Source of the DNA: Amoebidium appalachense
Taxonomy: Eukaryota > Ichthyosporea
DNA: 64,000 nt
NCBI GenBank assembly: GCA_963693365.1
Contig: CAVNZM010000010.1
Location: forward strand, 7,750,001-7,814,000
Reading direction: 5' to 3'
Shown here: positions 38,299 to 51,319 of the stretch, one piece after another
Numbering within the stretch: the first letter of the stretch is position 1
How the letters are laid out: each line of letters begins with the position of its first letter
Program-made: the position numbers and the translations under genes
The notes under the pieces: model-generated
Database searches by the model: none
What the model was told of the DNA's origin: nothing
What the model saw: the letters and a program-made list of their open reading frames with translations, nothing else

Positions 38299-39089
38299 AT
38301 TTTCAGCTTAACATTTGGGTTTCTTTTGACTATTGAACATGGACGAAGACTGGATGAAATGAAAGATGTGCATGAAGCGCGGAATACATGTATCATCTGT
38401 ACGTTGTGGATTATTTCCAGGCTCTCTCTGCTGCTTTCAATTGGTTTTCTTGGGCCCCTTTCGAGATTTTCCACCCGTAGGCTCGCACCCACATTTCGCT
38501 CTACGATGATTATAATATTATATTAATATGAACTAGGCCTTTTCCCTTTCATTCACATGCCCAACCCACACTAAACATTCCTAATATCCTTTGCAGGGAC
38601 ATCAAGTGTGAGAACTGTGTGCTCTCCAAGAACCGCACCCACCTTCGCATCATCGACTTTGGCTCCACCTGTCTGGCCACCGACCGCCGTGCCTTCTCCC
38701 CAAGTGCCGGCACCCGCCCATACATGGCCCCAGAGCGACTAAGCAGACCGGAAAGAAGGTCGCACATGCAAATTAACCCGCAAGCAAGCGACGTTTTCTC
38801 TGCGGGTGTTGTGTTTTTTTGTATGTTGACAGGAAGGTTACCGTGGGGAGAGGCGCATGCTGGGGACGTGAGGTACAACATGTTTGCTACGACGCTAAGC
38901 CTGCCGCTTGCACAGAAAGATTGCACGGGTGCGGGGCTTCCTGACGCTTTTTTCCGGTTGTTGCATCGAATGATGGATCCAGATGTGGAATTTCGTTGCT
39001 CTGCGCGTGAAGCACATGAAGAGTTGGTGTTGTTGGAAAAGCAGCTGACTTGTGAAATGTCGGAACACACTGAGATGGGCGGTACGTGA
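36352..39089 (+). CDS. serine/threonine protein kinase (four exons, about 326 aa)
   Basis: Exons 36352-36459, 37143-37265, 37850-38106 and 38597-39089 join in phases 0, 0 and 2. The catalytic core is complete: a glycine-loop variant 'RIGSSAVFAVAVDL', 'VALKVI' with the ATP-anchoring Lys, 'LVMDYAEGGDLLDHI' hinge, 'YVHRDIKCEN' catalytic loop (Asp and Asn present; the join falls inside this motif), 'IIDFGSTCLA' with DFG, 'GTRPYMAPE' activation-segment end, 'ASDVFSAGVVFFCMLTGRLPW' in the C-lobe, and a C-terminal helix. Only the first of the usual loop glycines is kept, so nucleotide binding may be altered. 'HRDIKCEN' and the small size are reminiscent of CAMK-group kinases such as TSSK or MARK, but assignment beyond Ser/Thr kinase is unsure. 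No other domain is present. The exon 3 donor is the first GT of a (GT)n tract. An upstream exon cannot be excluded. Confidence 0.9.
36691..36779 (+). other. possible alternative terminal exon in kinase intron 1
   Basis: Preceded by TTTTTTCTTAG, the segment reads LKDHDSLDDPVFLTCANVKQ... to TAA 36777-36779 in a frame that needs an upstream phase-1 donor, which exon 1 (phase 0) does not provide. In the phase-0 frame it would add 13 residues and stop. It is either an alternative 3' exon or chance. Confidence 0.2.
38109..38297 (+). repeat. (GT)n at the kinase exon 3 donor, then a T-run/G-run compound
   Basis: (GT)n starts directly at the splice donor (38107) and runs to about 38150. A T run at 38239-38263 passes without a break into a G run to 38297. 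Confidence 0.9.
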
Positions 39090-40094
39090 TCTGGATTTCA
39101 AGATGCGACCTTTTTTTTTTTTTTTTTTTTTTTTTTTCCTCCCTCCCTCGCCACTTGGACGTTGTGGTGGGTGTGCTAGTTTCGAATGACTGCCAAAGCG
39201 CCATATTATGAGTGGCACGCAATGGAAAAGTGTGCTCTGTTGAGTCTGTATCTCTATATTATTATTATGCGCCTGGTCTGGGTTGCTTTTTATCCGCTGT
39301 ATGTTATACGAGTACATATATTTTTGAATTCCCTAGACTAAGTGCACATTTTGAAGGTACTCGCGCTATATCCCCCCGCCTTTTTATATCTCGCTTGTAT
39401 TCTAGTGCCTTTTGCCTGTGATGTGGCAATATGCCTTCCCACAATCATTTGCGCATACAATAGCTATAGATACTTGTCATCTTGTGCTTTTTTATTTAGG
39501 CCGTTGATAAATACGACCAGAAACGCGATGCTACTATATATAGATCGGGATTGATGATTGGTCTACCGTGTATGGAGCAGCAAATTTGATTGGTGTACTG
39601 TCATTCCACCTTTTTAGACGCTACAAACAGCAGCCTGGTGCGCTGTGATAGTAAATGTACATGTGCTCTGTGCATACGTAGATTTTCAATTGTGATTGGT
39701 GGAAGTTTGCGCCATACTTCCAGATATGGAATGTGAAACGATTTGGCGATCGACCGTGTGTTGATGTACGGAGCTCATATTACGTTTTGCATAGTTGAGC
39801 TTAAGCTTGCCCACACACCAGATGGCTGTGGGGTGTGCTAAGCGCGTGCATGGAATACAGTGGTGCTTTGCTTTTATATCTGCTAATGTGTGCACTGTGT
39901 TTGTGTGCCATTGCAGCAGGTAGGAAGTGTCCTTGTTTGATTTCGGCATTCTGTATCGATGCCCTAAAGTACTGGCGCTGCGCACTATGGTTTCGTATAG
40001 ATTTGCTGTGGCGCACTGGCATGTCCATGTGTGCACCCTGCTGCAAGCCCTGGGGGAAGTGGTGGTGGTGGTGGTGGTGGTCGTGGTGGTGTAC

Positions 40095-40150
<56 letters not shown>

Positions 40151-40152
40151 AT

Positions 40153-40192
<40 letters not shown>

Positions 40193-40246
40193 TCTGTGCG
40201 TGTGTATGTGATCAGTGTGTGTGTGATCTGTGCGTGTGTATGTGAT

Positions 40247-40294
<48 letters not shown>

Positions 40295-40500
40295 CGTGCA
40301 AGCGGCAGGCTCTGTGGGAAGTGGTGTTGGTGGTGGCGTGTGTGTGTGCGTGCATGCAGGTGTGTTTGTGTGTGTGTGTGTGTATGTGTGCATGTGTGTG
40401 GTATAGGTGGAGGTGGTGGTGGTCGTGTGTGCGTGTGCGCGTGCGTGCGTGTGCCACTAGAGAGGCAGATTTGGGGGCCCCCGGGGAGGGGGGGAGGGGG

Positions 40501-40532
<32 letters not shown>

Positions 40533-40951
40533 AGGGTGGAGGGGGGGGGGAGGGGGGGGAGAGGGGCGGGATGGCCATCCGGCCCGATGATCTCGGGTAT
40601 GTGCATCGAGTACAGCCGACCGGTGGGAAAGGAGGCTGCACTGGCAGGATTTATTGGCTAAAAACATCAACACCAGTTAAAGCAAAAAAAAAGCCACAAA
40701 ACGGAAGTGATATTCTTCAAGATTTCTTCATCAGAAGCAAAATATTCAAATTTTGGCATACAAACAGTATAAATCAATGGCATATGTGGGCACCGGTGCT
40801 GGAGCCAGCCTAGAATACCCAAAATGATCTACAAAATTAGTTTATAAGAACGTCATGCACTTCTTTACGATTCTAGGCCAGGGGATTAGCATTCAAACTT
40901 ATCCTACACCTCCCCTTGTCTGTGTCATCTTTTTCGAGGCACGGCATTGGC

Positions 40952-40994
<43 letters not shown>

Positions 40995-41581
40995 GGGGGG
41001 GGGGGAGGGGGGGGGGGGGGGGGGGGGGGAGGGGGGGAGATAGATATACAAGATCTACAAGGGTGAGATATACACGGTATAAAAATCATAGTATCAAGAC
41101 AGGTATGTAAGACTTGCATAGCTACACATCAGTATATTCAAGATAATACTATCGGTGATTCAAGACATAGATATACAAGATTAACGGTCGCTTTGTCCAC
41201 AAGACTATCTCTTAGCTCCAAATTTCCTCTCACTCTTTTCTTTAATCATTTCATTAAGTGGCTGCGTGCGTGCCTTGCCTGTACGGTGTTGTGTGGATGC
41301 TTCTGACAAGTTCGTGTGAATACGTGTGTGTGGGTGTGTGGGTGGGTGGGTTCGCTGGACGGGTCCAGTGATGCAGATGCCGGAGTCTAGGCTATGTTGT
41401 ATGTGTTGAATGTTTATACTGCACCAGCCAATATTTTTAGCAATATGGTACCGAGAAATGTGGGATATGGACATGCACGAGTGGGTGTGCCAGTCCGTGT
41501 GATAGTGTGTAAGTTCTCGGCTACATAGAATGAATGTGTGTGTGTGTCTGAGTGTGTGTGTGTGTGTGTGTCTGTGTGTCT

Positions 41582-41620
<39 letters not shown>

Positions 41621-41804
41621 CGCGCGAGCGCACGTGCATGTGTGTGAATGTGTGAGTGTGTATGTATGTGTGCGCGGAATGTGCGTGTGGACAGGGGCTG
41701 GAGTGGGGGGCGAAAGGGGAAGAGGAGGGAAAGGGGTTAAGGGGAGGATATATGTATAAAAAAATTAAAAAAAATAAAAAAATAATAATAATGCCTCTCC
41801 AGGA
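39090..41804. other. spacer rich in GT repeats, G runs and an A/G compound tract
   Basis: Contains a T run at 39112-39137; (GT)n tracts at about 40098-40290 interrupted by three TGTATGTGATCAG-type units; G runs around 40485-40560; an A run followed directly by a G run at about 40955-41030; and GT/GC repeats at 41530-41640. No gene was recognised. Confidence 0.6.
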
Positions 41805-42786
41805 TCACCAGTGGGCATGAGCCAGGCCAAACTCCTTAGTCTGTGCCCTGAGATCTGTCTTCAGCACCTTCCCGTAGTTGTTCTTGGGCAGTGACAGGGA
41901 GAGAACATAGCGCCTGGGCCGCTTGAACCGGGCCATGTGTGCTAGACAGTGCTGCTCTAGGCTGTGCTCGAAGGCTCTTTGCCCTTCCGCTGTGCCTGTG
42001 CGTGTGCACGCGCGTTGGTGGAAAAGTGTCAATACCATGAGCGGTGGCAGGGAACCGGGGCAGGTAGGAATGGGAAGGAGGGAAGGAGCAGGGGAAGAGG
42101 GTGGGGGGAAGGGGGAGGGGAAGGGGGGGGGGGGCGCGTCCTCTCTCTCTTTTCCGTTTTCTTTTTTAAAATTCTTTTCTTTTTACGTTTTTGGATTTTT
42201 TTTTTTTTTTTTGGGGGGGGGGGGGGGGGGATGTGTTAACTTGATATATGAGCTATGAAAAGCAATATACGAGTGTGTGGTAAGTTCACATCGTGGTGGC
42301 ATGTGATTATGCCAAAGTAGGTTGTTGGAAAGGTGGGCTACTGGTCCATGTATGCATGTGGGCGTTGCGGAACAGTAAAGGAATGAAAGTGTCGGTTGGT
42401 TGGTTTGGGGGGGGGAAGGGGGGGGGAGGGGGACGAGAGTGGGCTGGGGGGAGGGGGGGGGGAGGGGAGGGGGGGGGGGGGGGGGGGGGAGTGAGTGGGT
42501 GGAGCAGGTGAGGGCGGGGAGTGTGGAGTGTTGAGGTGTAGCTGCAAGTAGAAAATGGGGTCATGGGGGAGGGAGGAGGAGGCAACGGGGGTTTGCTGAG
42601 AGGACAAGGAGGGAAGGCGAAAGTAAGAGGAACCGGACGAATAGCATGGGTGAGAATGGATGAAGGGTGGGTGGGGGGGGAGGGGAGGGAAGGGGCGGTA
42701 CAAACGAACATTAGGCACCTATGTCAGTACACTACAAAATCGCAGGAATACATCAATTGCACAGGCACACACACACCACACACAAA

Positions 42787-42838
<52 letters not shown>

Positions 42839-43373
42839 CAAAACAAACACCTCGACCCAATCCCCCCCCCGTTCCTGCCCCTTCTCCCCACACCCATCCA
42901 CATACCATCCACCGGCATCCTGGGCACGACAAAAGCCACCACCATCTCTCCCCACTCCGCATGGGGTGTGCCCACCACCGCCACCTCCCCCACATGAGGG
43001 TGAGTCAGTAATACCTCCTCCACCTCTCTCGGGTATATGTTGCTACCCCCACTGATCACTACATCCTTGTTGCGGTCGGTGAGTGTCAGATATCCGTCTG
43101 CACTCATGCGGCCTAGGTCTCCAGTGTGAAGCCACCCATCACGGAGGGTTTCGGCTGTGGCGGCTTCGTTTCGCCAATAGCCCTGTGGGGTGGATAGTGT
43201 AAGCAGGGGTTTTATGTAGGTATACTTGTGGGGGAGGGAATTTAGATTGTGCTGCATAGTAGAAGAAGGGGGGGGGGGAGGGGGGGGGGGGGGAGGGGAG
43301 CAGGAGCAAGTCATCCATAGAACCCGTGTTTTCACCCATTCACCTCGTATACGAAATCCAACTCGGGGAGCGG

Positions 43374-43410
<37 letters not shown>

Positions 43411-44934
43411 GGTAAAGGGGGGCATTTAAGGCTGCTTCATGCATGGTAGGTGGGCGAGAAAGCTCATCTGTTGGATGTGCAGTTTGCAATGGGGATGATT
43501 GCGAAGGAACTAATGGTGGTGGTCTTGATAGAGGAATAGGAAGGAGAATTTGTTGCCCTGTCTCGGCACTTCTATGCATGGTTGGAAGCCAAAGAGTGCA
43601 ATGGAAGATGGTGTCGTGTGAGCCAAAAGTGCGCAATCAACCATCGATATCCAAAGGCACGGAACGAACGCTTAGCAGCAGAACAATGAATGTGCTACCA
43701 AGAGTGCAACCAACATGAGGTGCATAGTCATGCTGTATGCGCAAGAAAAGGGAACGTAGCCAGAGGCACAGGCATGGCTGGTGCATAGTTAAACAGAAAA
43801 AAGAGGAACGTCTTGTGCAAATGCAGGGGGGAAGAATGTGAGGTAGCAGAGGCAAGTCCAACACGGAGACAGCTAGCTGTTGACTATATCTCCTCCACCC
43901 CCCACCCCACTCCCCCTTCTTCCCCCTCCCCCCCTTCTTCTCCCCCCCCCTCCCCCAAGCAGAACCATACACAGTAGCATCCACCACCCCTCCATCCCAC
44001 AAAGACTACATTCCACCCATCTCACCATACTGCTTGCGTAACTGGGCATATTTCCCCTATGGCCCATAGTCTTTCCCATGTTTGGTTTGGTAAGAGCACA
44101 TCAGTCCATTCCATCGGGGTGTTTGCCTTTTCCTTCGTGCCACATCAATGGCCTCGCCCCCCCCCCCCCCCCCCCCCCCCCCCCGTTTCACCCTTCCCAT
44201 CCCCGCTCCTACCACGTTTACCCCAGGAAATCAATTAGAACCTTCCCCCCCCCCCCCCCCCTCCCCCCTCTCCTCCCCTCCTTCTCCCAAGGCCCCCTCT
44301 CCCCTCTCCACCCGTGCCCATTTCCCAACAAATCACATGATATCCCACCTACCTTCATTACTGCCGGGCCCTTCACAACCACCTCCCCTATCTCTCCAGG
44401 CCCCAAGACCTTACCATCAGGCCCCACCACCTCCACCTGTACCGCCATCTGCCTGGTGCCCACACTGCCCATCCTCTCTTTATCTCTCTGGCTGGCATTC
44501 GCAAAGTCAACATAGCACTGCTTGCCCAGTGCTGTAATAGTCATAGGACTCTCTCCCTGACCGTAGATCTGCGCCACACGACCAACACCTAGAACTTTCT
44601 GTGCACGGTCGACATCGGCAAGATACATTGGACCACCACCATAGACAATGGTTTTGAGCCCGGGTAGTGGGTCACGCATGTGATCTGACACGCGATTTGT
44701 CACGTGACCTGACACGTGATTTGTCACGTGATTTGACACGTGATTGCCCACGTGGCCAGTGGGGGGTTGTAGGTGTGTTAATAGGCGGGAAAGCATTGTG
44801 GGGGCAAGAAACATGGTGGCACCACTGTGCCGGTGAAGAAGAGAAATGACTTCGTCGGGATCGTAGTGGCCTGATTGGGGAACAACATGTGCTGCTGCCT
44901 GTGGATGTGGGTGTTTTGTGTGTGTCAGTGGGTG

Positions 44935-44973
<39 letters not shown>

Positions 44974-46551
44974 AGTGGGTGTAAAGTGTGTGTGTGTGCG
45001 TGTGCGTGTGTGTATGAATGTCCATGTTTTATGTGCACCGAAAGGCATTGCAGGAAGCGGATAAATTCGGATTTTTTAATAAAGGCAAGGTAGCGTGATA
45101 GCTACTGGAAAAGGGGGTGGGGGGAGGGGGTCGGGGGGGGGTGGGGGGGGGTCTCTACAAGCATTTGTTGGTATGTATGTGTATCGGTTCGTGTGTGGAG
45201 AGGAAACAAGTACATGTTGTGCCTATGCACGCCTGCAATCAAAGATTTTCTCTTTACCCAAACGACCCACCATGCAGAAGTGGCTTGTGCCGCAGGCTGC
45301 CTATCGCTTAGAAGAGGTTGAAGTCGGCCCAACCAGATACAATAGGTATTATTTAAAGAAACCAGGCAAGCGTGCCAAGGAGTAAAAAGATCCCCGGGAG
45401 CACTAGCTGGGTAAGACCTGAGCGCAAAAGGAATGGAGAGGGGGGGAGGGGGGCAGGAATGGAAGCAAAGAAGTGAGAGGGGTTGTACAAATAAAAGCAT
45501 GGCACACAAAGGAATGCTCGATATATTCATGCCATGCGGAGCCCGTCCAAGGGGGGGGAGGGGGGGGGGGGGGAGGAGGGAGGGGGTGGGGAGGGAGGGA
45601 GGGGGGAGGGGGTGAGGGGGGGGGGAAGGGGAGAGGATGTGACCACATGAATACACTAGAGGCACACTTGCTGATCACAATTAGCCAATAAAAGCAGGAT
45701 GTGAGTCGACCAAAGCCAGTGCAGAAGGAGGGGGGTCATTGTTGAAAGGGGCTTTTTGGGGGGGGGGGGGGAGGGGGGGGAGGGGGGCGTATTTTTTTTC
45801 AGTGATAGAACACCACAGGGCTTTTTGGGGAAGGGGTGGATTTAGTACTAGGGAAACACAGGGCGTTAGTTTTGGGTGTGTGTGTGTGTTTTGGATGCCA
45901 GGGGGGGGGGGGGGGGGGGGGGGGCGGAGGCGGAGAAGGAGGGGGGCGGGGGGGGGGGGCTGCTTCCACATGAGGGAACACGGTAGGAAGGGCCAGTAGA
46001 AGTGGTCGATTGTCAAAAAGGCGTAGAGAAGGGACGTGGGTCGAAGGCTTGGATCTGACTCGGGGGGGAAGGTTTTTTTTTTTTTTTTTTTGGGGGGGGG
46101 GGGGGGGGGTACCTTTGCCACATGGGGTAGCACATAAAGGCCTGAGCCATGTGACATGGGCCCAGCATGCAGCATGCAGTCCTCAGGGCTGATCTGGTGG
46201 TGGTGGTGGTGGTGGTGGTGGGGGGGGGGGGTATTTAGAGAGGGAAAACAGTACTGCAAACAAATATCCAGGGGTGAGGAGAGGGGGGGGTGAGGGGGAG
46301 GGGACCGATAAAGCCAAACACATCTTCCAAGAAGCCCCTCCCCCATTCCGCAAGAAAAAGAAATATGATACCCAGTCAGGTTCAAAAACAGGTTATTTAT
46401 ATTTTTCTCTAATCGCTGAGAAACTACTATAAGGCAAAGCAACAGCCATGAAAAACAGCAATACAATATAAGGACAAGCACGAAAGTTGCGCAGGGATGC
46501 TGCACACACATATGCGCGTGCACACACACCACTATCTCTCCTTTCACTCAC

Positions 46552-46593
<42 letters not shown>

Positions 46594-46720
46594 CCCCCCC
46601 CCCCCCCCCCCCCCCCCTCTCCTACTCTCTACTACCCCCCTCCCCCTCTCCCCCCCCCCCCCCCCCCCCCCCCCCCCTTCTAAGCAAGGGATCTAGGAGA
46701 ACTGGAGATCTGTGTGTAAG

Positions 46721-46764
<44 letters not shown>

Positions 46765-47644
46765 GAAATCAGAGGTGTGCAGGTGCTCGACAGCGAGAAT
46801 TATCATAGGCAGTGTACTCACCCAGAAAAACAAGAAACCTATGAAGGGGATTTTGGTTCGAGATTCCCTGGGGCCATACCGGGGAGCGAGGTGGGGGCGG
46901 GGGAGGGAGGGGGGAGGGGGGAGCAAGGGGGGGCGGGGGAGGGAGGGGGGAGGGGGGGAGGCGGGGAGCTTTGAGGTGTGATACGAATATGTATCTGTGT
47001 ATGTGTGTGTACCCGGGGGAGAGGGGGGGAAGGGGGAGGGGGAGGGGGTGTTGCAGCTTGACGCCCACCTGGTCTACGTCGGCCAGGTAGCTTGCAGTCA
47101 TGGCAAAAAGGTTCTCGTGCGTCAGCTGGGCCCCCTTGGGCTTGCCCGTGGTCCCGCTGGTGTAGAACAGCCACGCCACAGAATCCTTGTCTTGTGTGGG
47201 CACTCCAGATGATGATCCCGTGGATGATGGGAAAAACTTCTCGTATGATTGCGAACCTACGGTGATAAGTTTATCTTTGATAGCTGAACCTACTGCTTTT
47301 GTGGCGGTGGTGTGGTTTTCCTCGCTTGTAAAAACCATCTTTGCGGTTGAATGGTCAAGAATATACCCTAGCTCTTCCTCGTGCAACTTGGAGTTAATGG
47401 GCACAACTGTTATTCCAGCAAGCCATGCCCCAAAGGTTAACTCCAGATACTCGGGCCTATTTTGCATAAATATAGCTACATGGTCACCCCCCTTTAGCCC
47501 ATGTTTCTCTCTTAGCATGCTTGCTAGCCCTGCTGCCCTCTGAGCCAATTGGGCGTAAGTGTGAACTAGATCGTTGCCAAAATATACGGCAGGCCGATGC
47601 CCATGCACCTGTGCGGCTCGCGCCAGCAAATGCCAAGAGTGCAT
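41805..47644 (-). CDS. acyl-CoA synthetase / AMP-forming CoA ligase (five exons, about 556 aa)
   Basis: Minus-strand exons are 47644-47069, 46193-46113, 44898-44353, 43182-42906 and 41995-41805 (phases 0, 0, 0, 1). This is a full-length member of the adenylate-forming ANL superfamily. The signatures appear in order: 'YTSGTTGKPKGAQLTHEN' (ATP-binding P-loop), 'PMSHGSGLYVLPHV' (A4 region), 'YGQGESPMTIT' (A5), 'GWLHTGDLG' (A7, adenylate-contacting Asp), 'DRNKDVVISGGSNIYPREVE' (A8 hinge) and 'PKNNYGKVLKTDLR' (A10, catalytic Lys). The enzyme activates a carboxylic acid to acyl-AMP and then acyl-CoA. The sequence looks closer to short- or medium-chain and bacterial-type ligases than to animal long-chain synthetases, but the substrate is not determined. 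No mitochondrial presequence or clear C-terminal PTS1 is visible (ends AHW). Exon 3 has an inserted run of seven four-residue repeats (NHVS/NHVT type). Introns are filled with G/C runs. The 5' end faces a CRE-rich spacer shared with a divergent gene. Confidence 0.93.
44673..44757 (-). repeat. 12-bp coding minisatellite with CACGTG in most units
   Basis: Within exon 3 of the acyl-CoA synthetase, seven consecutive 12-base units of the form (A/G)(A/G)(T/C)-CAC-GTG-(T/A)CA encode [N/G]HV[S/T]-like tetrapeptides in frame. Five units retain an exact CACGTG palindrome. Insertion between the 'LAPTMLSRLLTHL' helix and 'LKTIVYGGGP' adds about 28 residues to a surface region. Confidence 0.9.
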
Positions 47645-48116
47645 GTTGCTAATTGCTTACTGAAGACACCAGGATCTATGGGTAGCTTTACACTTGGAGA
47701 TAGACAGGCCAAATACGTTGCACCCCGTTGAACCACTAATAAAGCAAGCCAGCTAGGTGTCCCTCCGCCTAGATATATAGCCCTTAGCAGTGACTGTGTA
47801 CCAGCCCAGCCTGCCCACCGAGCTCCACCTAGAAGCTTCTAGAACACATATATAGCGTGGCGTTGACAGCTCCCTTTTACACAGTGACAGAGGTGCCCGT
47901 CGGAGGCTGAGTGACGTGACGACAGACTGACGTGACGTCAAGTTCTCATGAGCCGTCTCGAGGATCGCACACGTCCGATTGGTGCCTGGCACAAATTTTT
48001 CCCGCCCTTTTTTTCCCACAGCTACAGGACAGTCACAGCCGTCTCGAAAATTCTATTTTTGGCTTTCTATTTTTAGTAACACCCTTACATTTTGGTAGCA
48101 TCAATATCCCCTGCGC
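47645..48116. promoter_or_regulatory. divergent promoter region with clustered CRE half-sites
   Basis: 472 bases separate the start codons of two divergent genes. At 47912-47940 lie TGACGTGACG and TGACGTGACGTCA, giving three overlapping TGACGT half-sites, one within a full TGACGTCA palindrome (47933-47940). ATF/CREB-type bZIP proteins bind such sites; regulation here is inferred. Confidence 0.5.
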
Positions 48117-48327
48117 ATGCCCCTGCGCAGAGTGTTCCAGAGGGCCGTGGTACAGTGTAGGCGTTTTGAAAGCATTCAAGCGGCTAATTTTTCTTCAAAG
48201 ATTTCTTTGGAGGCTCCGTCAGTAGCCTCTCGGGTCCTCGAAGAGCTACGACTAAGGTTTATTCTAGGTGAAAATTTTGCCACTTCTTGAAGAGGAGCTC
48301 GCACGGTACGAGCTCATAGACATTGCA

Positions 48328-48366
<39 letters not shown>

Positions 48367-48856
48367 CTGGTGATCGATCATGCAGTGATGGCCCCCGGTG
48401 GTGGTGCACGTGGTGCCACGGTGTTGGTGGTAGTGGTGGTGATGGTGGTGGTGGTGTGTGGGGGGCGGAGAGGGGGAGGGGGGGGGAAGGGGGGGGCGGG
48501 GCTGCAGGGGCTCGTGATGGTGGTCACGTGGTGGTGGAGAAGGTGGTGTTTTTTTTGTTTTCTTTTTCTTTTTGGTGGGGGGGGGGAAGGGGGAGAATGT
48601 TATTGAATGTGAAGATGCGATTTTTGGAGTTCAATTCAGTGGAAGAACGTCGACCTTTAGTACCAATAAATTCTGGGGACAATCTGTCACACAGGGGTGT
48701 TTGGGGTGCCCGGATGGGTGGGTGGATTTATTCATAAAAAATACAATTCATTCCATGCAGAAATACATCTTGCAAAAGCGCAAGTGCATTGCCATGTATA
48801 CGCGTACACTACAAGATATGGGTGCTAAAACCATTAACAGGAGGACTTTTGTATAG
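48117..48856 (+). CDS. probable small gene with mitochondrial-type presequence; exon joining unresolved
   Basis: ATG at 48117 opens MPLRRVFQRAVVQCRRFESI..., continuing to 'SRVLEELRLR', in a frame that stays open to TGA near 48290. The Arg-rich, acid-poor start is typical of a mitochondrial targeting peptide. Overlapping it after a TTTATTCTAG acceptor, another frame from 48267 reads VKILPLLEEELARYELIDIA before running into a G37 tract. After that tract a third frame from about 48597 reads NVIECEDAIFGVQFSGRTST and ends at TAG 48856. All three have ordinary composition, but I could not find donor and acceptor sites that link them in one frame. No family was recognised. A small mitochondrial protein transcribed divergently from the acyl-CoA synthetase is the best guess. 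Confidence 0.35.
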
Positions 48857-49290
48857 CAACAACTAGTACACAACTTAGCGTTACAACACTATACTCGTGT
48901 TAGGGGAGATTGCTTGGTCATACATAAATACATGGATCGGAACGAGTTATCTTATTCCGGGCTAATAGAATTTTCAAAAAAGATATCCGCAATGGGTGTT
49001 CTAGCAAATGCCAGCTATGCACTTCGGAACCCCACACACCTAGCAAGCGGGTTCCTAAAGTATCCATAAAACAAGCCAAACCGCCCTAGTCAAACCTCAA
49101 AATCCCTTTGTACAAAGTAAACAGTGTGTCAAACAAGTGCACTAATAAGATGCAACAGACATATGCCGTCCTTGCAAACACTGCAGTCATGGGCAACTGT
49201 CCAATAAATCCACAACTGAGCCTGGGGGGAAACACGACACAGACGTTCCCAAGCACCCCTCACCTTCTCAAGCAACACTTCAGCCACTAC

Positions 49291-49660
49291 TCAAAAAATC
49301 TCTAGAAAATGGATCACCTCCTCCGGGACTTCAGAGAGAGGTAATTCCTCGGCACATGCAAGCAGCCACCGTGCGCACAGTACTTTCAGGGTGGGGAGAG
49401 GCGGGTCTGTCAGCAGCTCCACAGCCGCCATGTTGCCCTTGCGCTTGGCAACGGCAATAAGAGAATCCCCGTTGTTGTTCTGAAAGAGAAAAGTGTGAGT
49501 GCACGATTTGAAAGGAAAAATAAATGGGTCATCCTAAAGTGTGGCATTCACGTCGAAAAGACCGAAAGAGAAGGTTTGCATGAAGAGGGCACGCGAAATG
49601 TGTGTGCTTGCACGGTTGTGTGAGAGCCTGCATCAACACTGCCCAAACCTTTTTTTTTCT

Positions 49661-49717
<57 letters not shown>

Positions 49718-50029
49718 GACGCACGCACGCAAGAAGCGCTTGCGCATTTGTGAGCGTACACGCGTACGTGCCGGTATATGGGTGCAGGTATGTGTGAATG
49801 TGCGTGCACATGCATCTCTACGTGCGCGTGCACGTGTGTGTGTGTGTGTGTGTGTGTCTGTGTGTATGTGTGTGTGTGTGTGTGTGTGGGCGTGTGTGTG
49901 CGCGCGCGCACGCGCGCGTGTGTGTGTGTGTGCAGTGTGTGTGTGCACTCACACACACCATGCGTGTGCGTGTGTGTGTGTGTGTGTGTGCGTAGGTGCG
50001 CGTGCGTGCAGGCATTAGCGTGCAGTGTG

Positions 50030-50097
<68 letters not shown>

Positions 50098-51059
50098 TGC
50101 GTGTGTGTGTGTATCTTCTCGTGCATGCGAGTGTGTGTGTGCACGCGTGTGATGTGTGCGGTGCGTGCGCGCCAGGTGTGTGTGTATTTGCATGCAAACG
50201 TATGGTTTCCCAAACATATACTCCAGCGTCTCTAACTTTTACCCCTCAACTCCCCCCTCCCCCCCCTCCCCGGGGGGGGGGGGATAAAGTACGCATGACA
50301 CACCTTGATCTAAACACTCTTGAACCATACAACAACACGAAACCATGCAAAAGCCTGAAATAGGAAGGGAAGGGGGGGGGAGGGGGGGGGGAAGGGGGGG
50401 GGGGGGGGTTTGAATGCGTCAAAAAGTACGAAGTACACAAGAACAAACGGATAACACGATGCAGAATGCAAGCCATACATAAAGAGTATGCATAATAAGC
50501 AGAGCCCATCCTCAGGGGGGGCCCACGTCATCCACAGTACCCGAGTTTCGACCTATTCCCCTCGTTAACGAAACCCAACTCAGATACTGTTTCACATGAA
50601 CATGAGTAGGTCACCCGTCTTGATCAGAGACGAGCAGGGTTGCTTATGCAGGCAAGGGCAGTGGGAAAGGCCGGGGGGGGGGGGCTGCTGTCAGCTACAT
50701 GTATTTTGTGCACAATTTTTTGGAGCTTGGTGTAGCCCTTTATTGGTCTATACGTGCACCCAGTAATTAAGTTGGGCAGGATGCCAGGTTGTACATCTAC
50801 AGCAGTGATGTACGCACATGAACCTACACCGATTTCCTATAATTACCACAGTACGCACAGCCCTATGCATGCTCATAAGCGCGCCCTATGAATGTGTACG
50901 ATCTTCTGGTACATATCGATGCATATTTAAACGAATACGTTCACTCTTGCACAGTATGCACATTTCCGTGCTGTTTTCAAAGGATGAAGTTGTTGAGACC
51001 GCCCCATGAATGAGCAGAAATGCAACGGGAGGCACCCTTTCAGGCAAAACGAAAAAAAA

Positions 51060-51091
<32 letters not shown>

Positions 51092-51284
51092 GGAGGGGAG
51101 GATGCAACCCGCAGCGAGTTGACTAGAACAGCAGGGACGACGAGAGAAGAACAGAGAAAGGATAAAATACTCGCGCAGAAAAGGCAAACACCCGTGCACA
51201 GGCAGCAGCGACAGCAGAGAAGGTTGGTAGTGGTGGTGGTGGTGGTGGTGGTGGTATGTGAGTGTGTGTGTGTGTGTGTGGGGG

Positions 51285-51319
<35 letters not shown>

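Noticed and set aside
46850-46880. GGTTCGAGATTCC resembling a tRNA B box
   Set aside because: Spacing within the box is wrong and no A box or acceptor stem is present.
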